DNA of 64,000 nucleotides from Sedimentisphaerales bacterium (lineage in GTDB: Bacteria > Planctomycetota > Phycisphaerae > Sedimentisphaerales > SM23-30), in NCBI GenBank assembly GCA_028281535.1, contig JANQJS010000038.1:186001-250000 (forward strand), written 5' to 3'. Position 1 is the first letter of the stretch. Every line of letters begins with the position of its first letter. The position numbers were made by a program, and so were the translations under genes. Shown here piece after piece: positions 1 through 9,010 of the stretch. The notes under the pieces are model-generated. The model was not told the DNA's origin, did not search any database, and saw only the letters and a list, made by a program, of their open reading frames with translations.

Positions 1-1
1 A

Positions 2-556
2 AACGATGCTGATCTAACATCTAAGCAAATAGGTTATCAGGTTGGATATTTCTATGATCATGCATTGCAGGCCATGTCGCTATATCCTGGTATCGCTGAA
101 TGTTTGATCTCCGTTAAGCAGGCAAAGCTGGAACAAGGCATTATTTCCAATGCACAGTTTTACACCCCTTTGCGATTACGACGGCTATTGAGATTATCGC
201 TTACGAATCCTAATATGGAATTAGATGAGCTGTTTGATGATTCGGTTGTATTTTTCTCATTTGAAATGGGATTTAGTAAGCCCAATCCTTTAACATTTGA
301 TAAATGTCTTCATGCTTTGAAAAGTAAAAATATCAAAACTCACGAAGTTGTATTTATCGGGAATGATATGCGAAATGACATGATGGCTGCCAGCCGTGCT
401 GGTTGTAAAACTATCTTATTTGCCGGGGATATAAGTCAGGTCAAAATGCGTCAGGAGCACCCAGATTGTAGCAATATAAAACCTGATGCTATTGTTCATA
501 GTGCATTAACAATACTTAAATGTCTTGGGATACCACATGCCACCAACACTCAATGA
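2..556 (+). CDS. HAD-superfamily phosphatase, 5' truncated by window edge (candidate MGG/glucosylglycerate phosphatase)
   Basis: The frame is open from base 2, so the true start and the catalytic DxD motif I lie to the left of the window. The visible part has HAD motif II (IISNAQ), motif III with its lysine (GFSKPNP) and the acidic motif IV (FIGNDMRND), then an AGCKTILFAG core strand. These define a haloacid-dehalogenase-type phosphohydrolase. Its end overlaps the start of the next gene by 20 bases, and a GT4-type and a GT81-type glycosyltransferase follow. In that setting the likely substrate is a phosphorylated glycoside such as (mannosyl)glucosyl-3-phosphoglycerate. The family call is firm; the substrate is inferred only from the neighbours. 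Confidence 0.8.
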   Translation, partial: NDADLTSKQIGYQVGYFYDHALQAMSLYPGIAECLISVKQAKLEQGIISNAQFYTPLRLRRLLRLSLTNPNMELDELFDDSVVFFSFEMGFSKPNPLTFDKCLHALKSKNIKTHEVVFIGNDMRNDMMAASRAGCKTILFAGDISQVKMRQEHPDCSNIKPDAIVHSALTILKCLGIPHATNTQ

Positions 557-2321
557 GAAATTAACCCTTGGTATTTTGCACTATCATTGGCGCAAAGGCG
601 GTGTTTATACCGTTGTGCTCAATACACTAAAAGCTCTATTGTCACAAGAAATATCAAAAGCAATCCATGTTGATTTAATTTCTTGTGATGCTAAACAAGA
701 TACAGGTGTTTCATTAATACATGACTTGACGGCGTATGCGCAGCAGTGCAGCAGGTTAGAATTTACCACGAAACAAATTGCAATCCCACAATTGGGCTAT
801 CAAGATAAGCCACATTTTGATCGAACGTCATTTGTCGACGAAGCTGAGACGTTACGTGATAGTATTTTGAGACAAATAACTCTTAATGATTCGTCGTTAA
901 ATAATCCTTATGTGCTTTACGCCCATAATGCCAACCTAGGAAAAAACCCTTGCTTGACTTATGCTTTAAAGGAAATAGCTGTTGCTTTTCAAGAGAACAA
1001 TCATCCTGCATGGATTTTAAATCAAATGCATGACTTTCCCGAAGATCATCGCCCTGCATGCTGGGCGGCATTAACGCATTGCACTGGACGACAAGATACG
1101 ACGCATGCTATTGAAATGATGTACCCAAATCATTCGCGACTTAGATGGGCGACGATTAATTCTGCTGATAAAGATAAGCTGGAATTGATCGGATTGCCAC
1201 AATCCCATTTAACCGTTTTGCCGAATTCCGTGGAAAGCGAAATTTTTAAAAGACCTGCAGTGACCTCGCTTAGCATGCAAGAACTGAAAGAAACTGAGAT
1301 TAATATTGAAAAGCCTAAGCAATTGCTTTTAGATCGAATTGATCATTTTGCAAAAAACAATGGTTTTCAATTTTGTCAGAATCGAAAGATTATTCTATCC
1401 CCAGTGAAAATGATTCGTAGAAAAAATATTATCGAGTCAATTCTTTATCTCCTAAAACTGAATGAACAAAAAGATCAATATCAATTAATAATTACTCTGG
1501 GGGCAAATAGTCCGCAAGATCGCGATTATTGTGATAGCATCACTCAATTTGTTAAAGAACATCAATTACCCATAGTGATTGGGTTTGGTGAGAAGATTGG
1601 TGGTTTTCATGCGAAAATTAATGATGGCAAGATACATTCCTTTGGCCTCCTCGAGTTGTTTGACATAAGTGAATTTATATTAACAACATCCATCCAGGAA
1701 GGATTTGGATACGTTTTTCACGAACCATGGCTGGCGGGTAAAATGGTCTTGGGTCGTAATATTGAAATGGTCACTCGAGATTTTCGACACGAAGGATTGA
1801 TTTTAGATTTATATGAACAGTGCCTGATTCCCCAGGATTGGATCGAATCGCAATGGAGTAGTTTATGCAAGGCCTATTGCGAAAAAATAGATTTAATGCG
1901 ACAGGAGGCAGGGCTTGATCCTTGGCATGAAGAGAAGCTAAGTGCTCAGGTCGAATCGGCAAAGTGCGTTGTTCTCGACCAGGTGCGCTATGTCGATTTT
2001 GCAAATTGTTCTTCGGATCTACAATTTCAGATCATTTCAAAAGTTATAAAGGCCCCGGAAAGTTTGAATCAGGTCATCTATGTCGATAATGAGTTAAACA
2101 AAAAGCCAGACTGGTATCTTTCGCATAATTCTGATATGATAAACTCTAATATTCAGGCCATTAAAAATAAATACGGATTGGCTAGCAACGCAGATCGGTT
2201 TATGAAATTATTGCAGGCTAGTCAGCAAAACATAAATCAGCCAGTAAAACAGAACCAAATAAATAATCGGATGATTTTCGAGCAGTCACTATCAGCAGAA
2301 AACATTCGATTGTTGATTTGA
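537..2321 (+). CDS. GT4-like glycosyltransferase (candidate mannosylglucosyl-3-phosphoglycerate synthase)
   Basis: A 594-residue protein with GT-B organisation. The N-terminal half begins TLGILHYHWRKGGV, a donor/acceptor-cleft start typical of GT4. The C-terminal half has a LPNSVESEIF segment, a 'KIILSPVKMIRRKN' nucleotide-sugar strand and an EX7E motif (EGFGYVFHE). The ATG at 537 is chosen over the upstream TTG at 525 because it is the first strong start; it overlaps the HAD gene by 20 bases, which suggests translational coupling. The protein is longer than a typical GT4 (350-450 residues), with an extra C-terminal tail of about 150 residues of unknown role. With the GpgS-like gene behind it, a role in adding mannose to glucosyl-3-phosphoglycerate is plausible but not proved. 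Confidence 0.75.
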   Translation: MPPTLNEKLTLGILHYHWRKGGVYTVVLNTLKALLSQEISKAIHVDLISCDAKQDTGVSLIHDLTAYAQQCSRLEFTTKQIAIPQLGYQDKPHFDRTSFVDEAETLRDSILRQITLNDSSLNNPYVLYAHNANLGKNPCLTYALKEIAVAFQENNHPAWILNQMHDFPEDHRPACWAALTHCTGRQDTTHAIEMMYPNHSRLRWATINSADKDKLELIGLPQSHLTVLPNSVESEIFKRPAVTSLSMQELKETEINIEKPKQLLLDRIDHFAKNNGFQFCQNRKIILSPVKMIRRKNIIESILYLLKLNEQKDQYQLIITLGANSPQDRDYCDSITQFVKEHQLPIVIGFGEKIGGFHAKINDGKIHSFGLLELFDISEFILTTSIQEGFGYVFHEPWLAGKMVLGRNIEMVTRDFRHEGLILDLYEQCLIPQDWIESQWSSLCKAYCEKIDLMRQEAGLDPWHEEKLSAQVESAKCVVLDQVRYVDFANCSSDLQFQIISKVIKAPESLNQVIYVDNELNKKPDWYLSHNSDMINSNIQAIKNKYGLASNADRFMKLLQASQQNINQPVKQNQINNRMIFEQSLSAENIRLLI

Positions 2322-2346
2322 ATTTACACAGTTAGGAGATCGCCGC

Positions 2347-3585
2347 ATGGCAGACTTTTTTCAAAATGGCACCATTACCACCCTTCATGATTTTCATACT
2401 GATGATATTGATAAAATGGAATCCCGCTTGAGTGACCCACAAAAACGGCGACAAATCGCTCTGATTTTACCCATTATTCCTCGTGACCTCATGAGTGAGT
2501 CATTTAATGATATTGTCCAGGAGCTATCTAAGGTTGATTATATCTCAGAGATCGTATTAAGCCTTGGGCAAACAGATAAATTTGAAGATTATGTCGAGGC
2601 AAAACGTAAATTATTGCCTATCAAGAGCCCGAGTACCGTAGTCTGGTCTTCCGGGCCTGGAATCAAAACTTTGTTCGATGAATTATCTGAGCAATATCTT
2701 GATGTCGGTCCTGATGGTAAAGGGCGAGGCGTATGGACTGCGTTGGGCTATGTTTTGAGTAATCGTAACATCAACGTGATTGCAACACATGATTGTGATA
2801 TTCGAAATTATACTCGTAAAATGTTGGCAAGATTATGTTTTCCTTGTGCTGTTCGTGGAATGGATTTTGAATTTACTAAAGCATATTACATGCGTGTTTC
2901 AGACAAAATTTATGGCCGCGTCACACGTTTGTTTTACACGCCTCTTGTTCGGGCCTTTCAGCAAACAATTGGGCACACCGATTTCTTAAATTTCCTCAAT
3001 AGTTTTCGCTACCCCCTTTCCGGCGAAATCGCTATGACGCGTTCCTTGGCGCACGTTATTTGTATGCCTGGTGATTGGGGATTGGAAATTGGTACCTTGT
3101 CTGAAGTGTTTCGTACCTGCTCATTGACCCGTGTCTCCCAAGTTGACATTGCAGATAGTTATGAACACAAGCATCAGGTGATCTCATCAGAAAATCCTAA
3201 GGCTGGACTGATGAAAATGTCCGCTGATATTGCAAAAGCCATGTTGCGAACCCTTGCATCGCAGGGGCATATTTTTACAGGTCATTTTTTTGAAACGCTT
3301 CAGGCTGCTTATATTCGCATGGCAAGGCAAGCCATTGATCAATATGCTGCAGATGCGATTATTAATGGATTACCTTACGAACGCCATAGCGAAGGTCATG
3401 CTATTGAGAGTTTTTCTGAGGCGGTCAGGCGTGCTGGGCAACAATTCCGGGAAGATCCGACTGATTTACCACGAATTCCAGCTTGGAATCGTGTTATGAG
3501 CGCTCTGCCTGATTTTCTGGATCGTTTGTCAGCAACCGTCAAATCAGAAAATGAACAAGCCCAAAAAGCACTAAGTTCCACGTGA
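2347..3585 (+). CDS. gpgS: GT81-like glycosyltransferase, probable glucosyl-3-phosphoglycerate synthase
   Basis: A 412-residue GT-A fold enzyme resembling glucosyl-3-phosphoglycerate synthases. Visible motifs are GPDGKGRGVW (about residues 121-130), the metal-binding THDCDI (a DxD variant near residue 147) and a long C-terminal helical part. A good ribosome site (TAGGAG) precedes the ATG. Known members transfer glucose from an NDP-glucose to 3-phosphoglycerate, the first step of glucosylglycerate and mannosylglucosylglycerate synthesis. It sits 25 bases behind the GT4-like gene in the same operon. Mannosyl-3-phosphoglycerate synthase-like activity is an alternative, since these families share a fold. 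Confidence 0.72.
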   Translation: MADFFQNGTITTLHDFHTDDIDKMESRLSDPQKRRQIALILPIIPRDLMSESFNDIVQELSKVDYISEIVLSLGQTDKFEDYVEAKRKLLPIKSPSTVVWSSGPGIKTLFDELSEQYLDVGPDGKGRGVWTALGYVLSNRNINVIATHDCDIRNYTRKMLARLCFPCAVRGMDFEFTKAYYMRVSDKIYGRVTRLFYTPLVRAFQQTIGHTDFLNFLNSFRYPLSGEIAMTRSLAHVICMPGDWGLEIGTLSEVFRTCSLTRVSQVDIADSYEHKHQVISSENPKAGLMKMSADIAKAMLRTLASQGHIFTGHFFETLQAAYIRMARQAIDQYAADAIINGLPYERHSEGHAIESFSEAVRRAGQQFREDPTDLPRIPAWNRVMSALPDFLDRLSATVKSENEQAQKALSST

Positions 3586-3719
3586 AACATTATGGGAACT
3601 AACTAAAAACAGCTTAAATACCATCTGGTTGTGTAATGTATTGATATTTAAGCACATATAACATTTCGGACTGGGGTGGAATTTCATATTCAATCGGTAT
3701 CGATATGACGATATGAATA

Positions 3720-3748
3720 TTGATGTTCTTGATTTTGAGATCTAGAAT
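3720..3748 (+). promoter_or_regulatory. Predicted sigma-70-type promoter of pckA
   Basis: TTGATG, a 17-base spacer and TAGAAT. Transcription would begin near 3755, only about 8 bases before the GTG at 3763 but 47 bases before the GTG at 3802. This supports the downstream start of pckA. Confidence 0.5.
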
Positions 3749-3801
3749 CAAAATAGATACTAGTGATTAATCAACCTCGATATTGCGAAAGGTGGTGTTT
3801 T

Positions 3802-5436
3802 GTGCTCAATAAATTCATTTCACAACTGGGAATCGATAGCGTTCAGAAAATCTATCATAATCTATCCTATGAAGAATTATATAAGCACGAAACAGACATC
3901 TCTTTGCCTGGTGACGAAAAAGCCATTGATACGGAGCTAGGTGCTGTTAATGTTTCGACCGGGCGTTTTACGGGTCGAAGCCCACAGGACAAATATGTCG
4001 TTGAAGACGATATTTCGCGAGATACCATCTGGTGGCTAGGCCCTGAAAGCACAGGATCAAATAATAAAAAATTATCCAAGCAGGCTTGGGATCATCTATA
4101 TGATCTTTGCGTTGAGCAATTAAGTCACAAAGATCTTTATGTGACCGATGGGTTTGCAGGAACGAATGAAAATACCCGCCTGAGCGTACGTGTGGTCTCT
4201 GAAGTTGCCTGGCAATCTCATTTCTGTAAAAACATGTTTCTTCGCCCATCTGAAAACGAACTTAACAAATTTGATCCGGATTGGACAATTATTAATGCCT
4301 GCAAAACAACCTGCAAAGAATTCAAAAAACTAGGTATGAATAGTGAGGTTTTTGCAGCGTTCAATCTTGAAAAGAAAATGACAATCATCGGTGGTACCTG
4401 GTATGGCGGTGAAATGAAAAAAGGTATTTTCACTATGATGAATTATTACCTGCCATTGAGAGGCATAGGCGCTTTTCACTGTTCTGCTAATATGGGAAAA
4501 AATGGTGATACCGCCCTTTTCTTTGGTCTGTCTGGAACAGGAAAAACTACGTTGTCGACCGATCCGGATCGAGCACTGATTGGTGACGATGAGCATGGCT
4601 GGGACGATGAAGGCGTCTTCAATTTTGAAGGTGGTTGCTACGCAAAATGTATCGATCTTTCTGAAGAAAAAGAACCTGAAATTTACCATGCCATTCGACG
4701 TGATGCTTTGCTGGAAAATGTTACCGTGGATGACCATGGTAAAATTGATTTTTCTGACGGATCCATCACGCAAAATACGCGAGTGACTTATCCGATCTAT
4801 CATATCGATAATATTGTTAAACCTGTGTCCAAAGGCACACACCCAAATAATATTATTTTCCTGACCTGTGATGCTTTTGGCGTGTTACCTCCAGTGTCAC
4901 GTTTGACAAATGAGCAAGCGATGTATCAATATCTCAGTGGATATACGGCCAAGGTTGCTGGGACGGAATTAGGTGTTACAGAACCGCAGGCGACATTCTC
5001 TACCTGCTATGGAGCCGCTTTTCTAGCGGTTCATCCAACCATTTACGCTGAGATACTTGGTGAAAAAATGACTGAGCATAACAGCAATGCCTATTTAGTA
5101 AATACGGGTTGGGTTGGTGGTGCTTACGGTGTTGGGGATCGCATGGACATCAAAGCAACGAGGGCCATTATCACGGCAATCCTCGATGGCTCCATTGAGC
5201 AGGCAGAATTTGATACTTTGTCACTATTCAATTTAGAAATCCCCGTCAGTTTACCTGGTGTTGATGACAGTGTTTTAAATCCTCGCAATGCCTGGTCGGA
5301 CATTGTTGCATACGATAAACAAGCAACAAAATTAGCAAAAATGTTTATCAAGAATTTTGAAAAATTTGCCAGCAATGATAAAGGTAAAGCCTTGGTGAAT
5401 GCTGGCCCACATATTATAACTTCTTCTGTTGGCTAA
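3802..5436 (+). CDS. pckA: Phosphoenolpyruvate carboxykinase (ATP)
   Basis: Converts oxaloacetate plus ATP to phosphoenolpyruvate, CO2 and ADP, the first step of gluconeogenesis. The 544 residues match the usual family size of about 540. Visible motifs are [11 protein letters not shown] near the N-terminus, [14 protein letters not shown], the P-loop [11 protein letters not shown], the metal site IGDDEHGW and the late [10 protein letters not shown] segment. The GTG at 3802 is chosen because AAAGGTGG lies 6 bases upstream and the family normally starts just before the LGID segment; the in-frame GTG at 3763 would add 13 atypical residues. The gene appears monocistronic and faces the convergent ZIP gene. 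Confidence 0.95.
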   Translation: MLNKFISQLGIDSVQKIYHNLSYEELYKHETDISLPGDEKAIDTELGAVNVSTGRFTGRSPQDKYVVEDDISRDTIWWLGPESTGSNNKKLSKQAWDHLYDLCVEQLSHKDLYVTDGFAGTNENTRLSVRVVSEVAWQSHFCKNMFLRPSENELNKFDPDWTIINACKTTCKEFKKLGMNSEVFAAFNLEKKMTIIGGTWYGGEMKKGIFTMMNYYLPLRGIGAFHCSANMGKNGDTALFFGLSGTGKTTLSTDPDRALIGDDEHGWDDEGVFNFEGGCYAKCIDLSEEKEPEIYHAIRRDALLENVTVDDHGKIDFSDGSITQNTRVTYPIYHIDNIVKPVSKGTHPNNIIFLTCDAFGVLPPVSRLTNEQAMYQYLSGYTAKVAGTELGVTEPQATFSTCYGAAFLAVHPTIYAEILGEKMTEHNSNAYLVNTGWVGGAYGVGDRMDIKATRAIITAILDGSIEQAEFDTLSLFNLEIPVSLPGVDDSVLNPRNAWSDIVAYDKQATKLAKMFIKNFEKFASNDKGKALVNAGPHIITSSVG

Positions 5437-5496
5437 CATGTATCGAAGTAAAGCATATTGACCGATGATAGATTTATGTGATTGGGATTTTAATTC

Positions 5497-6300
5497 TTAG
5501 ATAACAACTTGGATCAGCAGCATCAAGCAGAATCCAAACGTGAACATCCAGGCGATTCGGGACGGTTTTTCTGTGTGAAGTGCTTCAGGAATCATTTCCT
5601 GTAAGACCAGGAATATCATTGCTCCGGCTGCAAACCCCATTAATATCACAATAATAGGCTGAAAGAACCAGGATGCTAATACTGCTGGGATGCAAGCCAG
5701 AGGCTGAGGTAAGCTTGTTAAAAATGCGGCAATGAAACATTTCCAAATACTAACACCACTTGCTCGAAGTGGAATTGCAACGGCTAGCCCTTCTGGAATA
5801 TTATGGATGCCTATCGCAATCGCTAGATAAGAGCCTTGCCCCTGCATATTCTCGTAAAATGTTTCAGAGGTATACCCGACACCCACAGCCACACCTTCAG
5901 GGATGCTATGAATTGTCATTGCGATAAATATTAAGATAAATGTTTTGTTGCCCAGAAAGTTGTTTTCTTTATGCTCAATTTTATTGTGAGAAAAATATTT
6001 GTCCGTCAGGCTTAATAATCCTGCCCCTAGCAATATACCGACAATAATAGGCCAGATTTGCTCTAATTTTGATGATTCCTTAGCCATTTCAAGGCCCGGT
6101 AGGATAAGATTATAAACAGAGGCTGAAAACATCAATCCCCCCGCGAAAGCATATCCCAATCCTGTGTGCTTTTTAGGGTCAACAAATTTAAAGGCGAGTG
6201 GTAGTGCCCCCAGGCCGCATGCAATACTAGCTAAAAGGCCAGCCAAAACGGCATTATATAAGGTCTCAAACATTTGTGCGTCTGCTTGCATAACTACCAT
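5497..6300 (-). CDS. ZIP-family metal transporter (ZupT/GufA-like)
   Basis: A 267-residue membrane protein with about eight hydrophobic segments and two diagnostic ZIP metal motifs, HSIPEGVAVGVG (TM4) and HNIPEGLAVAIP (TM5). ZIP proteins import divalent cations such as zinc, iron or manganese into the cytoplasm. The TM3-TM4 loop is lysine/histidine-containing, as is common in the family. The exact start is uncertain: ATG at 6300 or at 6291, neither with a strong ribosome site. It lies 43 bases downstream of the nucleotide cyclase gene on the same strand and is probably cotranscribed with it. The metal cannot be told from sequence. Confidence 0.88.
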   Translation of the reverse strand: MVVMQADAQMFETLYNAVLAGLLASIACGLGALPLAFKFVDPKKHTGLGYAFAGGLMFSASVYNLILPGLEMAKESSKLEQIWPIIVGILLGAGLLSLTDKYFSHNKIEHKENNFLGNKTFILIFIAMTIHSIPEGVAVGVGYTSETFYENMQGQGSYLAIAIGIHNIPEGLAVAIPLRASGVSIWKCFIAAFLTSLPQPLACIPAVLASWFFQPIIVILMGFAAGAMIFLVLQEMIPEALHTEKPSRIAWMFTFGFCLMLLIQVVI

Positions 6301-6343
6301 CTTTAATTATATCGGCCAGCAGAAAAAATGTCATGATGCAAAT

Positions 6344-7645
6344 TTAGCTTAGAATCAAGTTTTTGACCTCATAAGCTTGATTCGTATATCTTTTAGCCCC
6401 TCCGAGTTGATTATCAGGGATATCCTCGACTTGCACTCTATGTTCTACGTGCTTGTATAGCTGCTCATCTATGACAATGATATTTCGATCGCGCGAGGCT
6501 ATGCTACATAGTTTCGCACTGGTATTGACAGGATCTCCAAAGAGCGTCAAATATTGATATTGTGGATGGCCAACGATGGCTTTCTGCACTTTGCCATAGG
6601 AAAGTCCAATTCGAGAAAAAATACCTTCTAACTGACCGCCTATCATAAGCCAATCCTGCTTGAGTTCTTCAAATGCTTTCTGGATTTGAAATGCGGTCTT
6701 AATCGCTGCTTCTGGATGTTCTTTAACAGGATGTGGCACGTTGAATCGTAGCAGGACGCCATCTCCCATATATTTGTCAACTGTTGCGCCATTGGCGAAA
6801 GCAACATCACATACTTTTTCAAAATACTCGTTGATATGCTGGATGGCCGCGGTCACATTTAATTCATCAAAGAGGGTTGATGAAGAGGTTAGATCACAAA
6901 ATAGCACCGTAGCAGATTCGTAATTATTTTGTTGAGCGATACCAAGTACATCCAAATGTTTTGGTGTTCGCAAGAAATTATCAATTTTTTGTGACAGAGC
7001 ATGTGATAATTGATCTACTTGTTGAATATCTAATTCTGTAAATTCTTTTTCATCTTTTTTATTCAATAGTTGTAATACGCCTACAACTGTTTCATTGTAC
7101 TTGATGGGGTAATTCAAGGAATCCTGTGTACGAAACCCAGAGATATCGTCGGCTCGTGTATAGTGCTCTTCATTAGTTTTTGAATTACCAACGACAAAGG
7201 GTTTTTCTGTACGATAACATCTACCTACCAAACTTTTGAGTGGGATTACCTGTTTACGCAAACGCTCAGTATGTTCATTTATGGGGTTAATTGCCAAAAA
7301 TACCAAGCCATTCGCTTCATGGCCTTCAGATGGGAACAAAGGAATGTAGATGGAACCGGCATCTGCTTCGAGTGATGACATGATCGACATTAAAAGTTGA
7401 TCCATTTCAGCCTTTTGTGCTGAGAGTGCAGAGCCCGTTTTACGTGCGGCGGTTAATTCCTCTGCGATGAATTTATTTTTAGCGGCCAGGTCTTTGATTG
7501 TCTGCTCTGATTTTTGATTTTGCGATTCCAACCGTTCTATTTTGACTTGTGTTTGGAGATTAGTTAAATAGCGTGTTAACGCAATGATTGCACCAACAAT
7601 CGTCAAGCCACCCGTAATTAACCCAATAATTGTGGAAATATCCAT
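6344..7645 (-). CDS. Membrane-anchored GAF domain / class III adenylate-guanylate cyclase
   Basis: A 433-residue protein: one N-terminal transmembrane helix (about residues 3-25), a coiled coil, a GAF sensor domain (about 75-225) and a C-terminal class III cyclase domain (about 245-425). Metal-binding aspartates are present in LFCDLTSSS and KYMGDGV, and the purine-selecting lysine is present in VDKYMGDG. In the late motif GDPVNTSAKLC the usual transition-state arginine is replaced by lysine, so activity may be reduced or altered. The ATG at 7645 is chosen because GAGGA lies just upstream; the start at 7675 would add ten residues. Probably makes cAMP or cGMP in response to a GAF ligand. Leads an operon with the ZIP transporter. 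Confidence 0.85.
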   Translation of the reverse strand: MDISTIIGLITGGLTIVGAIIALTRYLTNLQTQVKIERLESQNQKSEQTIKDLAAKNKFIAEELTAARKTGSALSAQKAEMDQLLMSIMSSLEADAGSIYIPLFPSEGHEANGLVFLAINPINEHTERLRKQVIPLKSLVGRCYRTEKPFVVGNSKTNEEHYTRADDISGFRTQDSLNYPIKYNETVVGVLQLLNKKDEKEFTELDIQQVDQLSHALSQKIDNFLRTPKHLDVLGIAQQNNYESATVLFCDLTSSSTLFDELNVTAAIQHINEYFEKVCDVAFANGATVDKYMGDGVLLRFNVPHPVKEHPEAAIKTAFQIQKAFEELKQDWLMIGGQLEGIFSRIGLSYGKVQKAIVGHPQYQYLTLFGDPVNTSAKLCSIASRDRNIIVIDEQLYKHVEHRVQVEDIPDNQLGGAKRYTNQAYEVKNLILS

Positions 7646-7707
7646 ATTGTCCTCATTATAGAAAGTCTGGTTCAATTGATCCTACGAAACCCACCTGAAT
7701 CCCTCTA

Positions 7708-7735
7708 TTATACGTAAAAATCAAATGTTTTCAAA
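7708..7735 (-). promoter_or_regulatory. Predicted promoter of the cyclase-ZIP operon
   Basis: On the minus strand, TTGAAA (7735-7730), a 16-base spacer and a perfect TATAAT (7713-7708). It lies about 63 bases upstream of the chosen cyclase start. Confidence 0.5.
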
Positions 7736-7849
7736 CCATAAGGGTATTAAATACATATTTTTAGATATTTTCTGTTTCTAGGTAAAATCACTAGGAACCG
7801 ATTGTTTTTTCAGTAAAATAGCTTTTTACCTAAATCTGAAAGTAGCTAT

Positions 7850-9010
7850 ATGAATATCACTGAACGCCGAAATATATTAATTACCTGCGGGCCAGGTTTA
7901 AAAGATTTTCTCATCAAAGAGGTGGAAGATCTAGAATACCCCATTGTCGACAGCCACTCAGGTGGCGTTGTGACAAAAGGTTCATTTGTTGACTGCATGC
8001 AATTAAGTATGCATCTACGCACTGCATATAATGTCCTCTATCTCATGAAAGAGTTTCGCTGTGGCAGTGACACGGCTCTTTATAAACAAGTCAACTCGCT
8101 TGCCTGGGAAAATATTATCGACTCGTCAGGTTATTTTACCGTTGTGTCGCAAGTCGATACCTGGTCAATTGACAATTCGATGTATCCCAATTTGAAAGTG
8201 AAAGATGCCATTGTTGATCGGATTCAACGCAAAACAGGATCGAGGCCAGATAGCGGGTCAGAAAGAAATAAAACGGTCGTTAACTTATTCTGGAAGAATG
8301 ACAAAGCCTGGATCTATTTAAATATGTCTGGACTAAAATTATCTGACAGGAATTACCGAAAAATACCACACAAAGCCCCCTTAAGGGAATCTTTAGCGGC
8401 TGGTATCCTACTGGCAACAGGCTATGATGGCAGTCAGGATCTTGTTCTACCCATGTGCGGCAGTGGTACTTTGGCCATCGAGGCCGCTATGATTGCGATG
8501 AATAAACCGCCAGCTCTCCTGCGAAGTAACTTTGGTTTTACACATTTAAAATGCTTTGATGAATCAATTTGGAAAGATATCCGAATTAAAGCCAAAAAAC
8601 AGGGGCAAATGAAACAGTTGCCACATTCAATTATCGCAACTGATCTTGACAAAGAAGCCATCATCGCGGCAAAGCAAAATGCCAAAACAGCGGGCGTAGA
8701 TCACTTAATCCAGTTTAGCGTATGTGATTTTTCCAGAACCCCCCTTCCAGATGCGAGCAGTATTATTTTAATGAACCCAGAATATGGACTTCGGCTGGGT
8801 GATCTTGATGACCTTGAATTGCATTACAAGCGCATCGGAGATTACCTTAAACAGAAATGCTCTGGCCATACAGGGTATGTGTTTACCGGCAACATGGAAT
8901 TGGCCAAAAAAATCGGGCTGAAAACGTCGCAAAAGTATCCATTCTACAATGGAAACATTGATTGCCGTTTATTGAAATATGAGCTCTATAGTGGAACAAA
9001 AAAAAGTTAG
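7850..9010 (+). CDS. THUMP-domain 23S rRNA guanine-N2 methyltransferase, RlmL-N/YpsC-like
   Basis: A 386-residue SAM-dependent RNA methyltransferase. An N-terminal ferredoxin-like/THUMP region (residues 1-165) binds RNA. The catalytic part has the APLRESLAAGILLATG helix, motif I as PMCGSGTLAIEAA, an ATDLDKEAI strand and the amino-methylating motif IV as MNPEYGLRLG. The family forms m2G in 23S rRNA (G2445 in E. coli) during large-subunit maturation. It lacks the second methyltransferase domain of fused RlmKL, as expected outside gammaproteobacteria. Its stop overlaps the stop of the convergent SulP gene by four bases. Confidence 0.87.
   Translation: MNITERRNILITCGPGLKDFLIKEVEDLEYPIVDSHSGGVVTKGSFVDCMQLSMHLRTAYNVLYLMKEFRCGSDTALYKQVNSLAWENIIDSSGYFTVVSQVDTWSIDNSMYPNLKVKDAIVDRIQRKTGSRPDSGSERNKTVVNLFWKNDKAWIYLNMSGLKLSDRNYRKIPHKAPLRESLAAGILLATGYDGSQDLVLPMCGSGTLAIEAAMIAMNKPPALLRSNFGFTHLKCFDESIWKDIRIKAKKQGQMKQLPHSIIATDLDKEAIIAAKQNAKTAGVDHLIQFSVCDFSRTPLPDASSIILMNPEYGLRLGDLDDLELHYKRIGDYLKQKCSGHTGYVFTGNMELAKKIGLKTSQKYPFYNGNIDCRLLKYELYSGTKKS

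Noticed and set aside
3724-3755. TTGATT/AATCAA inverted repeat as a terminator of the glycosyltransferase operon
   Set aside because: It has no T run and coincides with the predicted pckA promoter.
4330-4842. 170-codon open frame antisense to pckA
   Set aside because: No ribosome site or family signal; it mirrors the strongly conserved pckA coding frame.
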